Assembly: GCF_001625195.1 (NCBI RefSeq)
Contig: NC_054389.1
Location: 2,351,001-2,415,000 of the forward strand
Origin: Drechmeria coniospora
Lineage: Eukaryota; Ascomycota; Sordariomycetes; Hypocreales; Ophiocordycipitaceae
Reading direction: 5' to 3'
Length of the DNA: 64,000 nucleotides
Below, in pieces: positions 44,718-56,200 of the stretch. The first letter of the stretch is position 1. Each line of letters begins with the position of its first letter. Both the position numbers and the translations under genes were made by a program. The notes under the pieces were generated by a model. That model saw nothing but the letters and a program-made list of their open reading frames with translations, was not told where the DNA came from and did no database searches.

Positions 44718-46049
44718 CTACTCGTTGAGCAGCGGGGCGCGCTCCTGATCGGGCTCGGGCGCCTCGCGGCGCGACCACGGTTCCCACCCGGTCCAGGCGG
44801 GCAGGGCGATGGCGAGCGTCATGAGGAAGAGCAAGGCCATGATGACAAAGGCGAAGATCCACTGCAGGGCGATGACCTGGCGGGTGAACTGGGCGACGCC
44901 GATGGCGGCCGAGAGGACGCTGAGGGCGAAGCCCATGGTGTAGTCCTTGAAGACGACGATGAAGAAGGAGCCGTAGGCGAGGATGGACCAGATGAAGACG
45001 TTGCCGAGGATGCGGGCGACGAGGTTGTGCTGGTGGGGCACCATGAGCGCGCCGTTCCAGTAGATGGCGACAAAGGTCCAGGCCAGGGGGCCCGAGGCGA
45101 CGGGGGCGTGGATGAAGCGCGGCGACGTGTTGTGGCGGAAGTAGAGGGTCGAGAGGTTGAGGAAGTTGACGACGAGGACGACCTCGGCCCAGACGAAGTG
45201 GGAACGGACGAAGAGCATGACAAAGGCAAAGTGGAGGAGGTTGTTGAGGATGAAGTGGCTGCCGACCGAGGCGGCCGCCGCCACCGTCTCGGCCTTTCTC
45301 GAGAAGAGGTGGGCGACGTAGCCGAGCTGGAGGACGAAGAGGCCAACCCTGTTCAGGCGCGCGTCAGCAAGCACGTCGTCGGCGGGCCGGGAGGCGCCAG
45401 GACACGTCGGCCGCCGTACCAGTAGACGTTGCCGAGAATGTGGTTCATGGTGAAGGCGCTCGGGTAGAGGTAGTTTTGGTCCCAGATGCGGCGACGCACG
45501 TGGAAGCCATCGTGCGGTTCGTACACGACATAGTAGACGGAGGAGACGACGGCGAGCAGCCAGGTGAGGATGGTGAGAACCTTGTACGCGACGATGGAGC
45601 CCGTCGAGTGCGACTCGCGCCGGGCAAAGGGGTTGACTGCATCGTCGTCAGCATTTGTAGATGGGTAGATGGGTAGAGTGTAGATGGGTAGAGTGTAGAT
45701 GGGTAGAGTGTAGATGGGTAGAGTGTAGATGGGTAGAGTGTAGATGGGTAGAGTGTAGATGGGTAGAGTGTAGATGTATAGATGGGTAGATGGGTAGAGT
45801 GTAGATGTATAGATGGGTAGATGGGTAGAGTGTAGATGTATAGATGAGTAGAGTGTAGATGTGTAGTTGAATGATTGTATGGTTGTATGATGTAGGTGTG
45901 TGAATGCGTGCATGCGTGACTGTGAATGCGTGTGGTGGTGCAGTGCTCAGCCGGAGGGGCGTGCTTGCCATGGAAAGGGGAGGGGAGGGAGGGGAAATGG
46001 CATGGCCAGCAAGGGGTAGAGGTCACTGACAAGCGTCCCAGTTCACCAT
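44718..46049 (-). CDS. DUF1774 family polytopic membrane protein
   Basis: The product is 288 residues from exons 46031-46049, 45420-45636 and 44718-45348. The first exon is only 19 nt and reads MVNWDA, joining to FNPFARRESHSTGS. Its donor is GTCAGT and its acceptor GATGCAG is preceded by a TGCTGAC branch. About eight hydrophobic segments follow (for example AYKVLTILTWLLAVV, HFILNNLLHFAFVML, WAFVAI-like WTFVAIYWNGALMV, ALQWIFAFVIMALLF). Conserved-looking blocks are VYEPHDGFHVRRRIWDQNYL, SHFVWAEV and FRHNTSPRFIH. The chain ends in ERAPLLNE. I recall this pattern as the fungal DUF1774 family, whose function is unknown. The first intron is 394 nt, far longer than others here, and is mostly tandem repeat. 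The tiny first exon is the least certain part. Confidence 0.83.
45657..45865 (-). repeat. 15-bp minisatellite within intron 1 of the DUF1774 gene
   Basis: On the plus strand the unit is TAGATGGGTAGAGTG, repeated about seven times without change. Longer composite units containing TAGATGTATAGATGGG follow. It fills about half of the intron and ends 20 bases before the acceptor on the gene's strand. There are no unique spacers, so this is not a CRISPR array. Confidence 0.93.
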
Positions 46050-48663
46050 GATGGTGGCTGCCAAAATGGAACGATGGCGAGGAATATCAAATCAGCTGGC
46101 GCGTCAGCTTTCGGCGGCCGTTGCTGTCGGCGGCGGCGGAGGATGAGGAGGAGGAGGATCTGGCAGAAAAACCAAAGGTGCCCAACGTCAGATCGCTCGG
46201 TTCTGGATGGATCAAGAACAAGAGAGAGTGAGAGAGAAAAAGGGTCGGCGGGACGGGCAAGAGCAGCGAGTATTATAAGGGTACGGAGTACCAGGAGGCC
46301 AACTGCGGGGAAGGCTAGCCACCTACTCGCCTTCGTCTTCTTCTCTACAGGTACGCAGATCGGCGGCAGGTAGCAGGTACTGCTGTGCGAGGCATTCAAT
46401 CCCTCTCCTCTCGTAAGTACTCCGGTACGCACTCTGGCGTGCGGTCGAGGCGAGGAAGCTAGGTAGCCCGCGGGCGAGTGTACATTCGTCGCGCAGGTAG
46501 GTCAGGAAGGCCCGGTAGGCGTAGGTGTAGGCGTAGGCGTCGGCGCAGGTACATGGGAGGAGTGAGGGCAAATCATCGTCATCATCATCATCCGACGCTC
46601 ACACCAGCCCGTCCACCAGTTAGGCAACGCGCGAGGGGCCGGGGAGGCGAGTTGACCTAATGACGTCTGCCGGGAAGCGCCACCGACACGCCCCACACGC
46701 CCCTTCAGCGTCCCAAGTCCCCCGAGCTTCCCCCCCCACCGCTTGCTTCGATTCGACCAGGGTGGTACTAATACTTGCTGCCTGCATCGTGCTCAAGTAC
46801 TACAAGTACTTGGACACCTTGCACTGCACTGCAAGTGTACATGGAGGTGTACGTGTAGGGTGCAAGCGCATGTACAACTAACTTAGTACTAAGTACTAGG
46901 TACTGGAGTGCTTTGCATGTACTCGCCACTACAGTAGGGTAAACTAGGCAATTACTACAATTACTACCTAGTACCTTAGTACGGAGTACAGTAGGTAATA
47001 CTCCGTAGCTAAGTAGTTGTACATATGCACTGTGCAGTACAGATCCTTGTGCACCGGCGCAGGAGCACTCTACACTCTACGACCGCCGCACATACAAATG
47101 CGCTTGCAAGAGAACCTCCTCGCATAACCCAAACCACCTACCAATCTATGCTTGTCTCTTGCTGCGTGCCTGTACAGTACATGCATGCGTAAAGGTGCAC
47201 GAATGGAGCACGACCATGTCGGTCATCAGTAATATTACTCCCTCCTCCGATCTTGCAGGTACAACTACTTGTACAAATACCTACTACACCTACTTCGCTA
47301 GCCGTACGGCCACACCCACACCCTGCCACGCCCACGCCCGTCCGCCGGCGCCCACACACAGCGCTGGCCCGTACCGCCTCGGTGCCAATAGAATGCTGCC
47401 GTGGACCCGCCCGTCGCCAACCCAGGTGGCCCAGGTGACCTCCCGAAGCTACCCGCTTCGGGCTTGGGCCCAGCGAACCGACGACCAAGGGCTCGACACT
47501 TGACCCTGTGCCACTACCTGTCTCTCGCTCTCGAACTCTCCCACCAGCTCTGTCTCAGCGGCTGGTACGGAGGACGGTGGACGGTGGACGAGAGCGAGCG
47601 GCCACGGCAGGAGGCGTCCGTGGGCGCCCGTCCACGTTGGAGGTCGGGGTCGCCGGTGGCCGGTGGCCAGGCGGATAGGAAGAAGCAGGGGAAGGAAAAG
47701 GACGAGAACAAGGATGGGAAAGGGGGAGGGGGAGGGGGGGATGCGCAGTGCGGTTAGCCATCAAGGTGTCGTTGGGACGACGGACGAGCGAGGAACGCAT
47801 CGCTTCGACCTGAACATGGCCGTTCCGCAACTTGCTGCGTCGCTTCCGCCGGCACGAAGCACCCCTGCCGTCGACAGTTTACATGTACTGTACGTGCCTT
47901 GCCAGCACTGCCGGTTGCCAGGTTGCAGGAGGGGGAGGGGAGGGGAAGGGGGATCACGGCAGCCTTCTCGGCTTCGTATCTGCCCAGCAGGTACCGGTGG
48001 TGTGTGCAGTTTTACTCGGTCGCCAGCGGCCGTGGCGACCAAGCGACCTGCTCGTCCATGTCCTCCCAACACCCACCCACCTCTGCGTACTGTGCCCCTG
48101 TCCCCCTTTGCTCCTCTGCGTCGTCCAGCGCCGAGCAGGTGTAGGTGCATACGTCAAAGCTGACAGCAGCAAGGCCGCGCAAGCGCTTGGCATGGGCCCA
48201 CGTCCTGACGTGACCACGGACCGCAAACTGGCCGACGGGAGGAGGGTGACGACGTCTGTGAGTCGTTCTCGGCACATGCTCACTACCAGTTCATGCACCT
48301 GCTCATGTACGAGTACTGTAGATACTTGCTGTGTTATTGCCGTATTAATTAATACTCGGTACTACCGTGGTTGGTACTAACCTCCCCAGGCACACGTCTC
48401 GCGGCTTGTACCGTACCCGTACCGCACGTCGAGGTACTGTCTGGAGTGATGGGGAGCGAATCCACAGCGATTCCAAACTATTACAGTGACTAATAGTAGG
48501 TAGACGGAGTACATCTGCGGCGAGTCCCAAGAGAGTCGACTCGATACCTAGATGTACAGCAGTAGCAGAGCAGTACCTTGGTACTACTTCGTACTTGTGC
48601 ATGTGCATGTGCATGGGCACAGAGGACGGAGTGCATTGAGCGGTGCCCTGGACGAACAGCTCC

Positions 48664-48690
48664 CTCCGTACTCCGTACTCCGTACTCCGT
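48664..48690. repeat. CTCCGTA heptamer in tandem, almost four copies
   Basis: The half-site of the dispersed palindrome is here repeated head to tail with a 7-bp period. It shows how the motif can expand by slippage. Confidence 0.88.
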
Positions 48691-50161
48691 TCAGACATCC
48701 ATCACAGACACTGCACATGAGCATCCCCTTCCTTCCATCGTCCAACGTCGTGAGCATGCAATGATGCATGCACCCATCTACTCGTCCCTGATGCCCATGA
48801 TTGGCCCGCCGACGCGATGGACACCCTTGCATTTCTGACCTGTGCCTTGGCTGGCGTTTGTGCACAAAGAGCATGTGTGCATTACAGTACTGATGCCCAC
48901 GATGTGTACGAGCTGGTACGGAGTACAATTACTCCGTACATATGTGTACAATACCAGCATCTGCATGCACATGCACGCGCCTATGAGCGCACCTATAAGC
49001 AGAATTGCCATATGTACCCCGTAAACGTGCTTGTAATATAACTAGTTGTACTCCGTAGGCGTCTGAATACATACCTAGTACAAACCAGTACATGGACTTG
49101 GCAATGAGGAGTACTCCGTACAGTACTTGTACTTGTACTTTGCAACACCTACTTATGTACACCCCCGTTATAGGTGCATATACAACTACGTGCAGGTGCA
49201 CTTGCAAGCTACTAGTAGTACCTAGTACATAGGAACGGAGTACTGTATACAGCAACGACAGAGTACCGCCAGTCCGCAATACGACCAAGCTCAGTTGGCT
49301 ACGCATACCCTCGTGCTCCTACATGTACGCCCAAGCGTGTTGCACAGAGTACATGTACAGCTACCTCTGAGCATCCTCCTCGTGCCTGATACTTCCCGAC
49401 AGCTTCTGCTCGTCTCGCGCCTCACCGACAGCCTCCCACGACCAATTCGTATCCGTACTCCCTCCCGCCCATGCAGTGCGAGCGCTCCCGAATGCAGTCA
49501 GACCACCTGCATTCTGGGTGCCGAGTGCTCGTCGACAAGTATGCCAGTACGAGTGTCCTGCAGATCAAGCAGCGTGCAGCGTGCATCCTGTAAGCACTCT
49601 AGTTGCTACCGCACCTGTTGCACCCGAACCTCCTGTTCGTACGCCTGCAGCGAGTCTCGACATCAACGTCCAATTACATCGGCTCACGACTGCCTGGCCG
49701 TGCCATCTGCCATCCGTGAACCTCCTCCGCCCGCCCGCCCCCATGTCGCACCAACACCACTCCATCACACCCTCGACGCGGCGCCTCATCCGCCAACACC
49801 ACCGCCGTTCGTCCTCAAGGCCTCGACCCTCCCCCCCCTCCCCCTCTCCTCGTCCCGTACGGCTTGTACGCCTCGCAGCACGAGAAGAATCAGTGGAAAA
49901 TCATGAATTAGAATAGGTGTAGAGCAAAAGCGACAATACCACGAAAGCCATACCCTTCTGTACAGTGGCCGGCAGCAGCAACTACTGGCTTCGCCCTCGC
50001 ACACGCCAACGCACGATCCCTCTGCGCGCTGCGTGAAAAAAAAATTGTCCAGCTTGCTCCGGCGACACAGGGACCGGCGTGCCATGGATCCCATCGGTGA
50101 AAAACGAGCGCCATCCATCTACCCCTGCCCACGAGAAACGCCGAACTAATGCATTGTCAAT

Positions 50162-50210
<49 letters not shown>
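50162..50210 (-). repeat. CGG/CGA trinucleotide tract just after dynein stop
   Basis: On the gene's strand about seven GGC/CGG units are followed by about nine CGA units, beginning within ten bases of the dynein stop codon at 50217. It should be the start of the 3' UTR. Confidence 0.85.
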
Positions 50211-50211
<1 letters not shown>

Positions 50212-50216
50212 GACCC

Positions 50217-53200
50217 TCACGAGTCCGTCACCAGTTGCTCCCCCTGATCCAGAAGCTCCGTCACCCTCCGCAGGTCCTCCACCAGCCTCTGTCCGAGCCC
50301 TACCAGCAGCAGCTTCTCCGCGTTCGCCGGCAGGCCGAGGTACGTCGGTGGCTCGCGTTCGGGCATCGCGTGGATCCAGCCCATAAAGTCTTGCAGGCTC
50401 GTGCCCGACGGAACCACGAGCCCGCCGTCGGGGCCGTCGACGAGCTTGTGGTCCACCTCGTACGCCGCCGGCGTGAGCAGCGACGCCACCAGCTTCTCGA
50501 GCAGCCTGAAGTCGCCCTCATCGTCAATCTTGCCTCCGTACGTCTCCGTCACGAGGTACCGGATCATGTCCCAGGGAATGTTCTGCGGCGCAATGTTGCT
50601 TCGGTTGCCCGCGACCCCCTCGAGCCAGGTGTCGACGATAAAGGCCGAGCATTCGTACTAGAGAGCACCATCCATGTCAGCCGCAAGCTTCCACTTCACC
50701 ATCGGCCTCGGCCCAACTTACGTCGCTGTCGTTGAACTCCCAGAATCCCTTCCACCCGAGGTTGGGCGCGTAACGCAGCCGCTCCTGCGCGACGGCGTGC
50801 ATGAACGAGAGGAGCAGGTACAGCCTCGTCCTTTCCACGGGGCTCTTCGTCGCCCGCGTCGAGAGCGACGACATCGAATCCTTCATGTTCGCTCGCACGC
50901 CCGCCGGCTGCTCGTACATGAGCACCCGAGACGCCCGGATGAGGTTGACCGGGATCTTCGGGCTCGACTCCATCGACAGGAACAGCCGAAAGCCCTTGGG
51001 TGGGTTGAGAGCCTCCATCCGCTTCTCGAGACTCTGGAGCCAGGTCGGCGCGAGGTGGACGTTCTTCACAAGCACCCAGGAGCCCGTCTGCGCCGCGTTG
51101 CCGATGGCCTTGTCCGCGCTCGCCAAGCCCTCGTTCGATCCCATGGCGATGTTGGTGCACTTGACCTTCATCCGCTCCACCAAGCCGTCCACCTTGTAGC
51201 TCGCGTCGAATCCCGGGCTCGACACGAGCGCGACGGGCAGCGTCGCCGGCGCTTGCGTCACCGTCGCCTGCAGATCCTCGTCGTAGTCGAACACGTCGCC
51301 GCCAAAGACTTGGCTCACGAACCGCTCCGCCGCCGGCACGAACCGGTCCATGCGGAAGAGCTTGACGAGCAACAGCGACATGAGCGCCCGGTCGACCGCC
51401 GCCGTCTCGTCGTCCCATATCTGCGGGACGGCAGCCTCGGCAATCTCCTGCCCGAGGAACTTGTCCCAGTCGCCGCTCGCCACGCCGTCCAGCTTTCCTT
51501 CCATCACGCTGAGCGCCCTGGCCTGGGCAAAGGCCTCCTCCTTGAGCCCGGCGTCCGACGACAGGTCTCGCCCCTGCACGCGGTTGTCGAGGATCACGTC
51601 GATGAGCGACTTGTCCATCTTGTAGGGTGACGCCTGCGCCAGGAGCATCCCGAGCGTGATGCGGTCCTTCTGGAGGAGACCGAGCGCCGTCCGCTTGAAC
51701 GTGTTCACAAACAAGTCCTTGACGATGATGTCCCGCCGCGCGTTGTGGTCCGTCTCGTCGGCCAGATTCTTGTTGCCGTGCAGCACCATCTGGAAGATGT
51801 CCAGGAAATACTGCAACGAGAACTGGTAGAAGTGGTTGAGGAAGTGAAGCTGGTCCAGCACGGCGAACACGGCGCTGCACGAGTTCGCAATCACGCCGTA
51901 CTGCTGCGTAATCTCCTCCACCTCGGCCATGACGCCTTCCGTGTTGCTCATCTTGGCCGATATGTCGGCCGCCTCCGTCTTGAGCGTCTCGAGCGTCTCG
52001 ATGACCTTGTCGTCGTCGAGAATGTTGCCCCGAGACTCGTTGAGCGCCTGGAGCAGCTGCTTCTCGAGCTGGCGCAGGTGAACCTTGAATTCTCCCTGAA
52101 GCTTGATGAGGTTGGTTCGCCGCTCGTCCACGTCGGGCCGCTCCGACTTGAGCACGTCGTTCAGGGACTGCGTCCGGAGGCTGCTCTTGGTGACCGTGAA
52201 GTTGACAAACGTCGTGCGGCTGCAGATGTCGGGCGCGAACTGCGCCGAAGGATCCCGCGTCAAGAGGAAAAGCTTGAACGAGGGTGAAAAGTCAATCTCC
52301 TGCTTGCCGAGCTGGATGAGCACGCGGCCGCCCGTCCGCTGGTACTCCTTGTTCAGGACGTGGTTGAGGATGGGATCGAGGTGTTCGGCGTCCTGGATGA
52401 GGATCGGATTCCCGAACCGCAGCGAGCTCTCGAGCTGCTTCGTAAAGGTCTCGTCCAGAAAGCTCGTGACGGTGAGCCGTCGATCGTTGCATTCCTTCTG
52501 CAGGAACTCCGTCACCCTCCCGGATGGGTCGATGATGAGAGGGTAGCGGTTGAACCGCTTGAGGATGATGGCATTCTCCGTGCACAGGTCGTCGACGGGC
52601 AGCGTGTTTTCCTGCCACGTGAGGCGTTCGTCCGCGCTCGACAGGTACTCGGTCACCGGGTTGGGAGACTTGTACCGGATGCCGGAGAGATGAAGCTGGT
52701 GGCACCAGTCGTCCATCATGGACCTTCGGAATGTTTGATCGTAGAGGCCGCTGTACGCGAGAAAGGCGGCCGCAACGAGGACGTCGCCCACCAACGTGCT
52801 GATCTGAGTCTCGAAAGACTTGCTTCCCTCCTCCCAGCGGCTCCTCTCGGACGACAGGCTGTCGAGCAGCCTGACGCTGCGGTCGACCTTGAACTGAACC
52901 TTGGACATCTCCGTCTTGATCGCCTGTGTCTCGCTGATGAGGGCCGCGTACTCGGTCTTGTACGTGTTGATGCTGCTCTCGAGCTCCGCAATGTTGTTCT
53001 CGACGGCCTTGGCCTCGGCTTTGGTCTGCAGCGCCTGCTCCTCGAGCTGCATCACCTCCTCCTTCAGGGGACCCACGCGGTCCAGGATGTCCGAGTAGTC
53101 GACCTGCGCCGTCACCCACTGCACCAGCGGACCGCAAGCCTTGGAGGCTCTGTTGACCTTTTCGAACGTGAACTCGGGGTTGGAGAGGAATTCGTTGCGC

Positions 53201-56200
53201 ATCTTGTTCCGCAGCGCCCTCGTCATCTGCTTGCCGTTGTCGAACATGATGATGCTGGCGATGAAGTCATCCCTGCGGACGACGGCCTGCACCGCCTTCC
53301 AGTCGTTGATCTTGTGGCCCAGCAGGGTGCAGACGGCGTCGAGGGCAAGCCGCACGCCCTGCGGCGGGTTGCCCATGGACCGCACCTCGGTAAGGTGCTG
53401 TCTCTTGATGTTGCTGACGCTCGCCTTGGCCTCCTCCACGGCCGGTTCCGCCTTGGCGAGATCCTCGAGGACGACATTCTTGCGCATCGCCACCTCGGCC
53501 TCCTGCCTCTCGAGCGCCGCTTGAATCTCCAGCGACGTGTTCTTCCGCTGCTCGGCCTCTCGCTGGTCGGCCACCATGCGCTGCAGCTTCTCGTTGGCCT
53601 CGGCGTCCTTTTGCTCCAGCTGCGTCTGCTTCTCGGCGAGGCTAGCACGCAGGTCGCGAACCTTGTCGACGGTGTCACGCAGCTTCTCGAGACCGACGTT
53701 GAGGTGGCGCTGCTGCTCCTCGAGGTCTTCGCGTTTCTCATTGTACAGCTTGACGTACTGCCCGACAAAGTCGAGAAAGTGGCGGGGCGTCAGGAAGGTA
53801 ACCTTCTTCTGCTGCCTGTACAGCTTCTCGTTGTACCGCCCGATCGAGTAATGAATGTGGACCATGGAGTTGATGATGGCTTCCCGATGCGACGGCGGCA
53901 GGCCGAGGCCGCGGTAGGCGATCGGGATCGTGTCGGGAGCCTGCCAGTTGCTCTTGTCGAGGTCCACCGAGTGGGTTAGCTCGTGGCCGACCTGGAACAG
54001 AGCCTGGTCCGACCAGTCGCCGAACCAGTTGAGCACGCATCGGTTGAACAGCGCCGGGCTCGTCGCCGCCTTGGAGGACAGGTTGCCCTCGGGCGGGTTC
54101 ATGGTGAAGACGACGTGGAGATTGTTCACGATCTGCTGGGTGAACCACTTGTACAGCTCCTCTGGGGAGTCGAGGTGCAGGTTCTGGCGCTGCGCGCCTT
54201 CTTTGCAGGCCGTCATGAGGGCGGCGTAGTCGTCGCCCTCGAAGAGGCCAGGCACCTCGGCGTTGGCGAGCAAGGTGTTCATGCGTTCGAGGAAGCCCGA
54301 GTCCAAAACGTTGGCCTCGTCCATGATGAAGCAAATCTTTTCGCCCTTGCAGCCGCAGCGACGAAGGACGTCGCGCAGGTCCTCGTCAAAGTCCTCGCCC
54401 GAATACTTGCCGTGCACCTTGATCTGGAAGACTTTGAGGCCGTTCATCCAGGCGACGAACCTCGACAGCGTCGTCTTCCCGCTGCCGCTGACGCCGATGA
54501 GGATGACGTGACCTTGCGGCTGTCGGAAGACTCGATCGATGCGCAGCACGTGTTCCAGGACGTCGTTGAAGAGAACCAACGGCACGTCCACCTCCTCTTC
54601 GCAAAAGGTTTTGAGGCGCGCCTTGACGAACTCTCTCAGCTGCTCACGGTCGACAGGAATGTAATTCTTGGACAGCCAGTTCGAGAAGAGAATTGGACCC
54701 CCGAGAGCCTTCTCCTCATCGATGGTAGGGAAGAACTCGAGGGCGATGCGACGGACGGCCTGGTCGGTCCACGCCCGCTCCTCCTCGGCGACGAGACGGT
54801 CCTGGAAGAGGCGGAGAGCTTCGTGCGACCAGATGCGGATGAGGCCCTCGATCGAAAGGCTCTCGAGCGGCTTGATCGCCTCGTACACGCCACGGACCCA
54901 GCGCGTGAGCTCACGGGGACTGTAAACGTAGTGCGGCTGGATCTTGGGCGTAAACCTCTGCTGAGACTCGAGGTAGAAGCGAACCATGGCATGGGTCAAC
55001 GGCTCGGCGTAACCGCGCAACGCAGGCGTCATCTTGAGCACGGCCGAGTTGAAGGTGCCGTAGATCTGGTTGAGGGACTGCTCTCCGGGATAGTCAACGA
55101 GGATGAGAGGCGCGTGGCGGAGGAACCGAGCACCCAGCGGAGTGCGGCCAGCATCCGTCGGCGGGTTGCAGGCGCCGACGAACTGGATCCGATCCAACGT
55201 CACCCACGACTTGTCCGACGTGCGCCAGAAGCCGTTGTGCTCCACGAGCTGGCGGAGGAACGAAATTGCCCGCTGCGTTCCGTAGTTGTCGGGCGCCGGA
55301 AGGTTGATCTCGTCGCAGAAGACGACGAGCCAGCGGCCAATCTGCGTGGGGGAGAGCATGACCCCGTTCAGCGTCTTCTTGTACTCGCAGTACTGCTCAA
55401 ACGTCTTGATGAGAAGATCGGGCGTCGTCGCGCTCGAGAAGTTGAGGCCGACCACTTCCATGTTCGAGAGCTTGCGGAGAGCGCTGAAAAGCGTCATGGT
55501 CTTGCCCGACCCGGGCGGTCCGCAGAGAAGCAGGGGCTTGTGCTCGGCCAGCCACGAGTAGAGAACATCCTCGTGGCGAACGGTGTCGAGAGTCGGGATG
55601 ACGACATCCGTCTGGGTGATGGAGTGCGTGTTGACCTCGATGCTGGGCACCTGGTTCTGCCACGGCGTCCACTCAGACTTGGGTAGGACCACGTCAAAGT
55701 CGATCAAGGAGCTCGAGCCATCCAAGGGAGGCGATCCAAAGCTGGCGAGCGCGCAAACGTCATCGCCAAACGCCTTTCGGTCTGCCAATGGGCAATCGCC
55801 CGTGAACGACCAGACGAGGGCAAGGAGGAGCTTCTTGGGCACGAACGCTTCGATCTGCTCGTGATCGAGCGGGAAATCCGAGTGCTGGCTGTTGTACTCG
55901 ATGACGTCGCGGACGGCCTTGTTCACCAGTGAGAATAGCGTCGTAAAGACCCGGGCCACGGTAAACTCCATGATGTGGTTGTACGACTGCGCCCGGTCGA
56001 GGGCACGAAGGATAAAATCGTCCGACAGGTATGCCCTGAGAAGTTCCGCGACCGGCTCCTGAACGGCAAGGTTCTTAGCTGGCGTCTGCCCCGTGGCGAC
56101 GCTATCCTCGTCGAGGTCCTCGAAGGGAACGCTGCGGAGGGTGTCGAGGTAGTTGGTGACGAGCATGCTCGGCGTGACCGTGTCCTCGCTGAACCAGACC

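Larger units (their letters stand above)
46050..50216. other. 4.2-kb gene-free region between DUF1774 gene and dynein stop
   Basis: No protein family, tRNA or transposon was recognised. The region includes a GTAGGC hexamer run (46513-46545), G-rich tracts (47717-47742, 47930-47955), and many TACTCCGTA motifs between 46970 and 49240, including a 7-bp tandem at 48664-48690. Open frames such as 49295-49906 are S/P/R-rich without signatures. Confidence 0.5.

Noticed and set aside
45657..45865. Possible CRISPR-like array
   Set aside because: Units are contiguous 15-mers with no unique spacers, in a eukaryotic intron.
49295..49906. 203-codon frame with many cysteines and serines
   Set aside because: No spacing typical of a zinc finger or secreted cysteine-rich protein, no signal peptide, and compositionally like its surroundings.
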